Assembly: GCA_963920765.1 (NCBI GenBank)
Contig: OY987244.1
Coordinates: forward strand, 30,298,358-30,362,357
Length of the DNA stretch: 64,000 nucleotides
Direction: 5' to 3'
Source of the DNA: Ulota crispa
Lineage: Eukaryota > Streptophyta > Bryopsida > Orthotrichales > Orthotrichaceae
The position numbers and the translations under genes were made by a program. Position 1 is the first letter of the stretch. Each line of letters begins with the position of its first letter. The notes below the pieces were generated by a model. It made no database searches, was not told the origin of the DNA, and worked only from the letters and a program-made list of their open reading frames with translations. Below are positions 13,870 to 24,077 of this stretch, piece after piece.

Positions 13870-15125
13870 TACAAGAGAAAATTAGGAACAATGCAACTAG
13901 AAATAAGGTAGGAAGAGGTGAATGTCAAAATCATCCTTGTTACTTCAACGACCACAGAGAACCAGTGTCCTACGACCCTCACGCATAGGAGGCCAATACA
14001 ACACATGCTACCAGAAGCACCGTACACAGCGGGTATAAATCTCCGTACCCACAAAACTGGCCACCAAAATTTTCACTAAATTCTACTACTACGCATGTCC
14101 GATTGTGAAAGTAGTACATTTGACAAACTACAAGAACATTGACAAAGACATCGCCGTGAAGTAGTTGTGCTGCCATGGTGGCTACCCCCCCGCCCCCTGC
14201 CCCCTCCTTTGTCATCGTGATCATGGGAAATATTACGCAGACTGACCAACTGCCATGATACATGCTATTACAATTTCATTGCAATGGCCACCAAAACAAC
14301 AAGAGGAGAGGAAATTCACCTTGAATGTGTCCATCCAAATAGCAGTGGACACAGTTGAATTGGATTTCTATGGGTCGCTGCAATACCAGGCGGACTCCAT
14401 CTTTCCGGTGCCTCGATTCGCTGCTGAGTTTGCCCCCTCCCTAGTGAATCGCTTCGACTACCGCCTCGTTGCCCACCTCTAATGCCACAACCATGGTGCC
14501 TCTGCTGCCGTCCTTGTCTTGTAGTATCGTCACCATCTCCAATGGCAATAGCACTCTGGACACGAATTCCACCAAGGCTCTAGGACCCCCTCCAACTAGA
14601 ATTTCTTCTCCCTCTGTGGCCTCGTAACCCGAACTCCACGTCCATGACGTCCTCAATTCTTTCCACAACCATTCCTCCTTTGTTTTGCACCTATACCTTG
14701 AGTCAGCCCTCTTGCCTGAATTGCTGAATTTCTCCCTCTGAAGCTAGGAGGTAAAACTCTTCATGGTTTCCCAACCAAAGTGGCAAGCCCATCACAGCCA
14801 CATGATTCTCTTGTTCCCAAAATCCTTGAACCTAAGCGTCGGCCGGGCCTGCCGTTGTTGTTGGCGTCATCATTTCGACATGTGGTGGCAATGGTGCCTC
14901 TAGGCACAACAACGCAGTCAAAGTACTCAGCGCAGCTGTAGGTGCAACAAAAGGCATTGATAGAAGGGCCTCCCGTTCTGCAGATGCACGCAACCTCCTT
15001 TGACGGGGTGACTGTGAGGTGGGAGAATGAACATCGTGCTGAGCGCGCGCTGCATGTTGAGCCTCCTCCCACGTTTGCACCATTGGCAGAAATCAGCAAA
15101 TCTAGAAAAACCAGTTCCAAAGCAA

Positions 15126-15518
15126 CTAGTTCACTTGCGCACGAAAATTGCAAGGGTTGCCCTCTTCAATCCGATCCTTCCAATCAAGAACATGCTGAAT
15201 GTGCCTTCTGAAAAGATACTTGTGCCACTGAGGTTCTGGAACTCCTGATGCGCGGAATATGTGAGGTGGGAGTTTTTGTTGGCACATCCACTCCGCGTTG
15301 ATGAAGCAAGTAATGAGCCGGCCCTGCCGTTTTAATGCGCTCCACGCTATTGCCCACTTGTATAGATTTGCTATCTCAGCCTGTAACTCCTTCCGCGGTG
15401 ATGACGGCAAAATTGAAGAATTCATGACCAGTGGACTAGTGTACGAGACCTTCAAATGGAACAAACGCAACAATTGCACCAATCCATCACCGATTCCAGA
15501 ATCCACTGCTCCAAACAA
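15126..15518 (-). CDS. Uncharacterised 130-aa frame inside the piggyBac relic
   Basis: This open frame lies upstream of the transposase on the same strand. The protein is Trp/Arg-rich in its second half (PEPQWHKYLFRRHIQHVLDW) and looks more protein-like than the surrounding frames. I do not recognise the family. It could be a 5' exon of the transposase gene, a captured host fragment or chance. Opposite-strand frames overlap it, so confidence is low. Confidence 0.2.
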   Translation of the reverse strand: MFGAVDSGIGDGLVQLLRLFHLKVSYTSPLVMNSSILPSSPRKELQAEIANLYKWAIAWSALKRQGRLITCFINAEWMCQQKLPPHIFRASGVPEPQWHKYLFRRHIQHVLDWKDRIEEGNPCNFRAQVN

Positions 15519-16018
15519 TTATCGCAATTGCACGTCCAGTTGCCCAAACCCTAACAGCTACCACTCCCAAACCAAAAAATCAAACCACTAGCAATCCTCA
15601 CAACAATATCAAAATAGATTTGCAAATCATACGACACCCCCACTCTCTTCCACTAAATGTTCTAGCCAAGACGAAATCAATTTCATCTCCCGCCAAACCC
15701 AATGCCACCTTGGAGGAGCAGAATCCACATTGTTGCGTGCAGACCCCCCTCTCCTCCAAGCTGTACAGAAGCACCCATCGTACATACATTGTAGAGCACC
15801 TTGCATACAAACGCCTTGCAGATGTTCAAAAGTCGTTGCCTACAATCTTAAACTATTTCAGAATGTTGGAGAAGAAGCTGGTACAGGCTCTACAAAATCT
15901 CAGAAACAAACAAAGCTCCGAAGGTATCCAAATACATGAAATATGGTGCGTATTGGCCATAGAGGGATGCTTCAGCATTTAGGAGTTAAGCAAGTTTAGA
16001 GCATTGAGCTTTATGACG

Positions 16019-16602
16019 TACTCCTTTTGTCTCAAAAAAAAACTTGTGTTTGAGAATTTGTGAGGGGTTAAGAAATATTACCAAAAAAATTGTAATTGGA
16101 AGTTATTGGATATTAGGTTTAAACTATTCCAAACACAATCTTAAATTTTTTAAGAAGTAATATTTTCTAAAAAGGAAAGGAATTTAGTGCCAAATTTTTG
16201 AAATTTCAAGTGTTTTATTATTGTTGCCAATAATTAGAAAAAAGATTGATATGAAGTGTTTCAATGCAATTGTAAGTAAAGGACAAGTTAGCCTAGTTGT
16301 CCAGATTGTTCCATCTATCAAAGAACCAAATCTTAATGTTGATAATATTGATGATTCTAGGTTAATGATAAACACAATTTGCAAACAAAAATCACTAAAT
16401 CAACTTTGCAATGCTAACATTTGCAACTAATGAGCATAAAATGCCCAAAAAATATCACCAAACATGCCAAGCAAGTTAATGTTTATTTTAGATATAAGTA
16501 TAGGTTTTTTTGTGACAAAAATCAGGTCAACACACAAACATATGTTTTTTTTGGACAAAAAATATGTCAAAAAACGGGGTTCTTTTTGAGACAGAGAGAG
16601 TA
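16019..16602. mobile_element. mariner/Stowaway-like MITE, 584 bp, TA-flanked
   Basis: The left end TACTCCTTTTGTCTCAAAAA is mirrored by TTTTTGAGACAGAGAGAGTA at the right end. A TA dinucleotide sits at each edge, as in Tc1/mariner MITEs, and the terminal motif CTCCnTnnGTCTCAAAA resembles the well-known plant Stowaway terminus. It starts 30 bp to the right of the piggyBac relic. The small frames inside are not called as genes. Confidence 0.65.
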
Positions 16603-16877
16603 CCATCATAAAGTTGAATTTGAGAATTTTGAATTCAAATTTGAACTTAGAGTCCATGCTTTAATCTATAACCGTAAAAAAAAGTTGCAGTTCAACAATA
16701 CCCAATAAAAAACTTCTCTTTTTTAACAAACAAAAGTAAAAGTAACACTTTTCTCCCTTGCTAAACTTTTTCATTGGGTGTTGTTGAATTGCAACCTTTT
16801 TAATGATTCTAGACTAAATCAGGATCTCTTAGTCCAAATCTGAATTCAAAATTCTCAAATTCAACTTTATGATGGTA
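16601..16877. mobile_element. TA-flanked MITE with about 45-bp TIRs, copy 1 (277 bp)
   Basis: The left TIR begins TACCATCATAAAGTTGAATT and continues through GAATTCAAATTTG. The right end is its near-perfect reverse complement, ending ATGATGGTA. It shares a TA with the preceding element, so the two abut exactly. A second copy is at 17683-17961. Confidence 0.7.
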
Positions 16878-17392
16878 CAAATACAAAACATACCCCATGC
16901 GGGTGTGCAAATATCAACCCCAGTGTGCATATATCAATTTCCTAAATAAATTGTCTATAATGGTAACATGGTAATAAAATTGATTATGATTATAAGGGCA
17001 TTTCTATATGATATTTCTAAATTTCTTTTACAATAAATTAAAAAAAAACATTAGGACTAGTCAAAACCAAAACAATAGCTTTTTCATAGAATTGCTAATA
17101 CCACTTCTATACATGGTTTCATATGCAAAGTTTGTTATCTAATATCAGTGAAACATTATTCAAAACAAATGAATCTAATAACCACGCAAGCTGTAAAAAC
17201 TATTTTTAATTTTTTCAAGAACTCAAGAAACTATACTTTTAAGTAATTTCATAATTTAATTACATACTAAACTCCATTAATTGGTATAGTGAAAGAGAAA
17301 AATCCCATTTTTCTTCAGGAAACAGCAGTAAACTTTTTTTTGAGACATCACACAGAAACCATTTCTCAATAGAAGGAAATGAAAAAGCAAAA

Positions 17393-18131
17393 AGGGAAAT
17401 TTTTATGGATGCCCCTAAAGTATGCCATATTTGCCTAACTACCCCTAGTTTTTCAAAAATTGCACAAATACCTTTGGACCATAATTTTCAAGTATTTGTT
17501 TTGTTATGCAAGCTACTTCCTTCATGATTAATGTTAAAGCAAGGAGTGTAATAGAACAAATAAGAAGCAATGCGTACTCAAGGGAAATAGAGGTGGCATG
17601 CACAAAAAAACAAGGGAATTGATATGTGCACACTGAAGGTTTGATATATGCACACTAGGGGCGGGGATAAAGTTTAGATTTTTACCATCAATAAGTTGAA
17701 TTTGGAAAATTTGAATTCAAATTTGAATTTAGGAACCTTGATTTAGTCTAGAACCACAAAGGAAGATACAATTGAACAACGCCCATTGGAAAAGCTTAGC
17801 TAGGGAGCAAATTATTATTTTTACCCTTGTTTACAAAAAAAGAGCTAGGCTTTTTCATTGGGCATTGTTTAATTGTAACTTCCTTTGTGGTTCTAGACTA
17901 AATTAAGGTCTTTAAATTCAAATCTGAATTCAAATTTTTTAAATTCAACTTATTGACAGTAAATATCTGAAAGTTACCCCCTCTCTAGTGTGCATATATC
18001 AAACCCCAAGCCTGCACATATCAATTCCCTAAAACAAATGCCTAAAAATTATGGTTTAAGGGTATTTGTGCAATTTCTGAAAAATTAGGGGTATCTATAC
18101 AAATATGGCAAACTCAAGGGGTAGTTATACA
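17393..18131. mobile_element. MULE-like MITE carrying nested insertions
   Basis: The left end AGGGAAATTTTTATGGATGC leads into CCATAATTTTCAAGTATTTG. The right part (18030-18131) is its inverted counterpart, with GGTTTAAGGGTATTTGTGC and ATATGGCAAACTC. These are the arms of the family seen intact at 59080-59404. The centre is interrupted by about 390 bp, including the TA-flanked MITE at 17683-17961. Confidence 0.6.
17683..17961. mobile_element. TA-flanked MITE, copy 2 (279 bp)
   Basis: The left TIR TACCATCAATAAGTTGAATT is mirrored by AATTCAACTTATTGACAGTA. It is the same family as 16601-16877, with the conserved central 'CATTGGGCATTGTTTAATTG' block. It is nested inside the MULE-like element at 17393-18131. 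Confidence 0.68.
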
Positions 18132-18133
18132 AA

Positions 18134-18442
18134 GGGAAAATTTCATAGATACCCTTGAAGTTTGTAATATTTTCATAGATACCCTTGCTTTTTTAGAAAT
18201 ATCAAATACCCTTAACCAAAAAATTGAGGCATTTGTTTTGTTATGCATGTCATTTCCTTCTCCCTTTGTGCACACACTACTTCTTTCTTGTTGTGCGTCC
18301 ACACAAAGGAAGAAGGGAAGTGACATGCACAACAAAACAAACACCTAAATTTTTTGGTCCAAGGGTATTTGTGATATTTTTGAAAAAGCAAAGGTATCTA
18401 TGAAAATATTGCAAACTTCAAGGGTATCCCTGAAATTTTCCC
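18134..18442. mobile_element. MULE-like MITE, about 309 bp
   Basis: The left terminus GGGAAAATTTCATAGATACC is mirrored by the right end GGTATCCCTGAAATTTTCCC. The long arms contain GTTTGTAATATTTTCATAG and its inverse. The inner arms read TTGTTTTGTTATGCATGTCA and TGACATGCACAACAAAACAA. It abuts the previous family member directly. I see no clean 9-bp duplication here. Confidence 0.65.
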
Positions 18443-18446
18443 TTAA

Positions 18447-18710
18447 GGTAGCAACACCCATAACCATCACTGTACGCATAACCATCACCTCTAAAATCTT
18501 AGAAAATCTGTGGAAATGAATAGAAGTAATTACAAGGACGTACAACATGTGAACATGAAACCTTAGAGTCGATATTAGGTGCAATTGCACTCGGCTCTTT
18601 AAAAATTCACAACTTATTCTCACAATATCCAAATAATACATTCAAAAGTGCAAATTTGTCATTTTTCTGTTGCTAATAGGATCATATAACTTGCTAGATG
18701 TTTATTAATA
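18447..18710. repeat. Dispersed repeat, inverted relative to 50725-50975
   Basis: It starts GTAGCAACACCCATAACCAT and includes CATTCAAAAGTGCAAATTTG. The reverse complement of about 250 bp at 50725-50975 is clearly similar, sharing a GAATAAGTTGTGAATTTTAA block and the TATGGGTGTTCCTACC edge. The related edge TAAGGTAGGAACACTCATAA recurs at 18984, and its inverse at about 20015-20034. I cannot assign a superfamily. Confidence 0.5.
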
Positions 18711-18761
18711 ATCATCATGTTCAAAACCCTTAATTTGACAATTATGGATGCTACCACCTTA

Positions 18762-18940
18762 TACAAATATGGCAAACTTTAGGCTGGTATCCATGAAATT
18801 TTCCCTCATACAAGCATGGCAAACTTCAAGGATATCCACGAAATTTTCCCTTATACAAGCATGGCAAACTTTAGGGGTATCCATAAAGTTTCTCCTTTTA
18901 CAAACATGGCAAACTTTAGGGGTATCCATAAAGTTTCCCC
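18762..18940. repeat. Four tandem copies of a MULE-MITE terminus
   Basis: Four head-to-tail units of 42-47 bp start at about 18762, 18809, 18854 and 18899. Each reads TACAAnnATGGCAAACTT, then a GGTATCCATGAAATTTTCCC-like segment. That is the terminal inverted repeat of the 59080-59404 MITE family, repeated without the element body. Confidence 0.75.
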
Positions 18941-19350
18941 AACCAAAAAGGCAAAAAAGAAGAAGGTTGAAATGAACAAAAAGTAAGGTAGGAACACTCA
19001 TAACCGTGAGTGTACCCTTGGCCATTACCTACGTCTGACACAAGCTGTCAGTCATTTGAAATTAATAAATTTGGCGGTTATGGAAACGTAAGTGATGATT
19101 TTGGGTGACAAAGTGATGGTTATGGGTGACAAAGTGATGTTTGTAGGTGACTTGCATGACAATTTAGAGAACCCCAGCATCTCCTACTCACTACCATGAA
19201 TTTTCACTGATTTTGAACTTCAAAATTTTTTTGTGAACAAATACTTGCAATCGGGACTTTGAAATTAATCCCAATGTTTTTCACTCCTTCTTGCTAATCT
19301 AGCAATATTATCTTCAAGCTTGTTTAATTGGTGTATATACCTTATAATGC

Positions 19351-20007
19351 TTAACCCCTAAATGCCCAAGGCCTTTTTGAACTTCTTGGCATTTTCAAGA
19401 AAGTGAACAATCAACCAACCTTTTCATAAATCTCATCAAGTTTTGTTAAATTGTAACCATACAAATTTAAACCTAACATGTTAGAGATTCCATGGAAAAC
19501 AAAAACACAACAATATCACTTATGGATTGAAAGATTATAATGTTTGATCATGAGAGTGCTAAAATTGCAAAAGTCACTTGAAGTCTTCTAATCCTCATTT
19601 CACATGTCAAATATGAAAAGTTAGTCACCAAAAAAATATGAGGTGTAAGGTCATTATAAGTCTAACTTTAATCAATTTACAGCTTTCAAAATCTACTCCT
19701 ATATTATTTTTTTAAATGGATTTCTAATGTGGATTTTCCTCCAAGCTCTAGTGTATTTGAGGCTCATTTTCAAGATCTTCTAACATCAGAAAACTCAAGA
19801 TTGCACTGGACACCCTTGTACACAATCTTGAGTAGAAAAATCATCAACTTTCATTTTCAAAATCAAATTTTTGATGTTGAAAAAATAGACTTCAAAACAA
19901 ACTTGTGTTCAAAAGAAAATACCACAAATAGTGATTTGATAAGATTTTATTTGTCTTTAAAGTTTTGCAAACACCCAAATTGGGTGCCTTGGGCATTTAG
20001 GAGTTAA
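19351..20007. mobile_element. TTAA-type MITE, ATGCCC family, 657 bp
   Basis: The termini are TTAACCCCTAAATGCCCAAG and its inverse ending GGGCATTTAGGAGTTAA. The TIRs agree at 21 of 22 positions. The first 15 bases are those of the piggyBac relic at 8205-15989. There is no transposase; the frame at 19729-20007 lies inside it and is not called. It may itself sit within an older repeat with TAAGGTAGGAACAC-type edges (18984 to about 20034). Confidence 0.8.
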
Positions 20008-20032
20008 ACTCACGCTTATGGGTGTCCCTACC

Positions 20033-20966
20033 TTAACCCCTAAAGGACCGTTGTCCCTTCGGAGGACAGGTGGGAGTTCGAGCATATACCTTTGGATAAG
20101 CTACTTTGTGTGATTTTTTGAAACTTTTATTGAAGGTGGGGAATTCAAAGATCTAAGTGGGCATCTAATTTTTTTCCTCATTCCGACAATTATTGAAAAA
20201 GTTACGCAAGAATTTCTGAAATTTTGGGGAGGACTGCCCGCCTAGGCAGCCCAAAAACTTCTTCAAAAATTAATTTTTTTAAAATTAAAATTTGAAATTG
20301 GTTCTTTAGATTTTTTAATAGGTGAGAAGCTTTGAATCATTCAATTTCAATCAATGAGATGAAAGTTATGAGGAGTTTTTGTTTGCGGGCAAGTATGGAT
20401 TCTCTACTCTAAAATAAACTTTGAAGTCCTTTATTTCATTCAATTGTTATTATTTTGGAAAAATAATTAAATCCAAGGAAGTAGATTGTTTATCAAAACA
20501 TTATCACCGTTGGGATTAGCATTTTTCATTTCCACAATTAAACTCTTAACAATTTAGTGTTTTGACTCATTCTCTACTTCTTTTTACTTACTATTTTTTC
20601 CCATGTGTTGTATAGTTCCAATTGATTTGAAAATTCTTCGACACATAGCTAACTTGATCTCCTACATGGGAAAAATAAAGCGCAAAGTTGTGTAGAGCAA
20701 CTTTTTTGTTATAAGAGTGATCAAAGGCTTCTGAAATTTCAGGGCAGCATGAAAATAAACTTTTCTTTTCACTTTGGATGTAAATATCTCACTCATGTCC
20801 ATTTGGAATGACCTGATTTTTTTTCCACAAGTACCTAATCCAGTCTAGGGCAAGATCCTACGGTTGAATTTCCCAAATTTAAAAAAAAAAAAAAATTACC
20901 TTCTTACTAACCCCAAAAGTGGCAGTTTTGAGTGATTTTCATTGGGCTCGGTCCTTTAGGGGTTAA
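20033..20966 (+). mobile_element. TTAA-type MITE, GGACC family, 934 bp, intact ends
   Basis: The left end TTAACCCCTAAAGGACCG and the right end CGGTCCTTTAGGGGTTAA form an 18-bp perfect TIR. Just inside the left end is the family hairpin TTGTCC..GGAGGACAG followed by GTGGGA; the right end lacks it. The body shares blocks such as TGGATTCTCTACTC with 36516-37440. It is non-coding. Confidence 0.85.
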
Positions 20967-21379
20967 AGAGAAATGAAAGGATGACGACCCACAAGCGGAG
21001 CCGTTAAAAAATTTACGTTTGTTGTTCATTTCATCCTGGAAGGGCTGTTCTGTATTGAGAGCATTTGTGTGCACTTGTGTGGAGCTTATCACCTTCGACG
21101 TCGCAAAGCGGCGATCCATTGCCGCTTCGCCCGCCAGCTCTCACTCGCCTCCGTTTTTCCAGACCTTTCCAGAAACCCTTGCCGTTCTCCATAACATGAG
21201 TCTTTCATTTGCGATTCTCCGGACGTAATTTGGTGGAGAGCTCTGTTACTTTCGCTTCTTCAAGCGAGGATTAGGGTTTGGAGGTCGGTGGGACTAAACC
21301 AGATAGAGAGCCTCGTTGCGAATGCGTGAGAGGCGGTGTTGAGGATTGAGAGAGAGAGAGAGAGGTAGGGTGTGTAAGG
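20967..21379 (+). promoter_or_regulatory. 5' flank and leader of the AAA ATPase gene
   Basis: GC content rises here and a (GA)n tract (GAGAGAGAGAGAGAG, about 21346-21364) lies just before the start codon at 21380. GA repeats are common in plant 5' UTRs. No convincing TATA box is seen. The boundary with the MITE at 20966 means the upstream region is transposon-derived. Confidence 0.35.
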
Positions 21380-24077
21380 ATGGGGGCGGGGACGAGGGCA
21401 GCATCGGTAGGGCAGGAATTGTTTCTGTATGCCGTGAGTGCTGCGTTGAGTTGTCTGGTTTTGTTCGTCGGGTTACGCCACCTTGATCCTAATCGAGCTC
21501 AACTCAAGAAAGCGCAGGAGCAGAAGAAGGAGATTGCCAAGCGACTAGGTCGTCCTCTGATTCAGACCAACAGTTATGAGGTATAAACAAACGATTCACT
21601 TTTTTCTCTCAAAAGCTCTTTTGCTTAGTTACCAGGGTTTGTAGAGCTCAAAATTCGAACGGCCATATCCCGTGCAAGGTTGGAGGAATTTATTGTGAAA
21701 TTTTCAAGAACATATTATCAGGATTTAAGCTGAATGATGATTTGTGGAGTTTAGTAGAGTTTATAATGCTCAGGCTTGGACAGAGTTTCGTTTGAAATGT
21801 TTTTTTGATTTTTAAGAAGCGAAGTTTGGTATGGCTTTTAGGTTTATTGAATATTGTTTTTCTTTTTCAATTAAACCGCTGCATGATTCTAGCTGTGGAT
21901 ATCTTGCCATTCTTAGGGTTTCTGATTAGCTGTTCCTTTCGATTTGAACTCTTTTTGTTTCGATTAATTGCAACAGTAAATAGTTCTTTATTCACTTGCG
22001 GTTTAGGGTGTTCAATTAGGGATTCGTTCTTAATGTGTTGTGGAGACGAAGAGTTGATTCTTTGAGTGAAAGAATTACTTGCAGGGCAATTCACAAGTGC
22101 TTTTACTGGAATGGTGTTGATCTGAGTATTGTCATGGATCAGTAGTATAGTGCATGACACTTATAACCAACAACTTTTGGTCAAACAAGAAACACTAAAG
22201 CACAACTCATATACTCATTAGCTCAAAAGTAAATTCCACCATCAAGCGGGACAAACCCATAAGCTTCATCTTGGTGGGCTCGAATTTCTGATAACTTTTT
22301 TTCTTGACAAAGCCTTAGGCTAACCACTTGAATTGGGAGTTGTTGGTTATAAGTGTCATGCACCGTAGTCATTTTATAGGAGCTTATTGTCACTACTGTA
22401 GGTTTCCTTGCGTATCTGCTGCAGTATTCAATATTTTGTGCTTAGGTAATTGTGATGATAAAACCTAGCCACCTGGAAATAATCACGTACATAATATTGA
22501 GCATATGTGTAAGGAGATTTGCAAACTCTTGGACTAAAGGTGCTGTGCTGGATGACTCTGTTTGACTAACGTAGTAGGGCTATTGTTGCAATGCGTACTC
22601 CGCCTTGGCTTCTAAGGGCGGTTGGTTTTTATTAATCGGTTGGACTGCATCAACAATAGTTAATCTCAAGCTTTTCCAAAGTGAAGGAATCCAAGAAGAA
22701 AGAACAATAATAAATTAGGTTAGGGTAAACTGGTAGCAACCCTGCTTTTTAACGAGGTGAGGTTGTGATTTGCAGGACATGATAGCATGTGATGTCATCA
22801 ACCCAGAAGACATCGATGTGACTTTCAGTTCCATTGGAGGCCTTGAATATGTGAAGAAATCATTGCATGAATTAGTGATTTTACCTTTGCAGCGGCCTGA
22901 CCTATTTACACACGGCAAGCTTTTACGTCCACAGAAGGGTGTTCTTCTATTTGGCCCACCTGGCACAGGAAAAACACTTCTGGCGAAGGCTATTGCTAAA
23001 GAGTCGGGTGCAGTTTTTATCAACGTCCGTATCGCAAATTTGATGAGCAAGTGGTTTGGTGATGCACAGAAGCTAGGTAAATCTCCTTATGCTGCATTTC
23101 CCTCTTTAAACGAGTTGGTAATGCTGGATATTGTTATGCTTGAACAATTGAATACCATGGATATCGTTCTTTATCTCTTCTGATGCTATTTTGACAGTTT
23201 GTGGTATCATGACTAGAAAATTTAACTGACAGCACTTTATTTTGTCTGCAGTGACCGCAGTTTTTACATTAGCTTACAAATTGCAGCCCTCAATCATATT
23301 CATTGACGAGGTTGACAGCTTTTTGGGACAGCGTCGCCAGACTGAGCATGAAGCCCTCACAAACATGAAGACGGAGTTTATGGCTCTTTGGGATGGATTT
23401 ACCACGGATCGTAAGATTCTTAATTTGCTCAGTTTGCTCATTTTGTTAATTCTTGAGTTTTTCAATATCCAGTCAGGAATCATCTTCTTCAATATTTCTT
23501 ATTGTTTCAGCTTGTGTGTTGCTCAGAAAATGCGCGAGTAATGGTTTTGGCTGCGACGAATAGGCCTTGGGAGCTGGATGAAGCAATTCTAAGACGACTC
23601 CCCAGAGCATTTGAAGTGGGCATGCCCGACAAGAAACAACGCAGCAGCATATTGAGAGTTATTCTCAAGGATGAGAACCACGAAGCCTGTTTGGACATCG
23701 AACAACTTGCTGCTTTAACCGAGGGTTACAGTGGGTCGGACTTGACAGAATTGTGTAAAGAAGCAGCTTATATGCCCATTCGTGATCTATTGGACGAAGA
23801 GAGCGTGAACATTGGTGGCGTTGCTGAGGTCAAGGAGCCTCGGGCTCTCAAGCAAACTGATTTTCTCTGCGTACTGTCGACTGCAAGGACTTCAAAGACT
23901 GCTGCTTACGAGTATCAGCATAATCGGTCAAGCGTTATGGATGGATCGCATAGTAGGGCCCAAGGGGGAGCTGATGATGAGCCTATCGACACGTCAGTGA
24001 CGGACTTGCTCAAGCTTCTGGCTGCTTTCGGGGCTGCTAATAGTGCTGCCAACAGTGCTGCTAAGAACAATCGGTGA
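21380..24077 (+). CDS. MSP1: MSP1/ATAD1-type mitochondrial outer-membrane AAA ATPase
   Basis: I rebuilt four exons: 21380-21580, 22776-23076, 23252-23410 and 23527-24077. All have GT-AG borders and matching phases, giving 403 aa. Residues about 11-30 form one N-terminal membrane segment (LFLYAVSAALSCLVLFVGL), followed by a basic, helical linker (KKAQEQKKEIAKRLGRP). The AAA module has Walker A GPPGTGKT in exon 2, Walker B IIFIDEVDS in exon 3, and sensor-1 LAATNRP and LDEAILRR in exon 4. MSP1-type ATPases extract mislocalised tail-anchored proteins from the mitochondrial outer membrane; the plant homologues share this layout. The Ser/Ala-rich tail (AANSAANSAAKNN) is variable. The arginine-finger region reads RRLPRAFEV where plant homologues usually have RRFPQ. 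The first intron carries a 212-bp MITE (22151-22362). Confidence 0.88.
22151..22362. mobile_element. 212-bp MITE in intron 1 of the MSP1-type gene
   Basis: The left end TGCATGACACTTATAACCAA is mirrored by TTGGTTATAAGTGTCATGCA. The TIR is about 25 bp, nearly perfect, and may extend a few bases outward (CTACGG...). The ends resemble those of the large foldback at 32805-33262 (GGTGCATGCCACCATAAACC). Confidence 0.65.

Larger units (their letters stand above)
8205..15989 (-). mobile_element. Decayed piggyBac transposon, 7.8 kb, TTAA to TTAA
   Basis: A GC-richer block lies between two TTAA sites. The left end reads TTAACCCTTAAATGC and the reverse-complemented right end TTAACTCCTAAATGC, matching at 13 of 15 positions. 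Base composition changes at or close to both edges, into AT-rich DNA on the left and into another MITE about 30 bp beyond the right edge. Inside, on the minus strand, is a broken piggyBac transposase (9820-13869). The TIR core is the same as in the small elements at 19351-20007 and 35116-35187, so this looks like a relative of their source. The TTAA target specificity and C-rich termini are established for the piggyBac superfamily; the exact boundaries are inferred from the TIR match. Confidence 0.72.

Noticed and set aside
18762-18940. CRISPR-like regular repeats
   Set aside because: The units are contiguous transposon termini without unique spacers, in a plant nuclear context.
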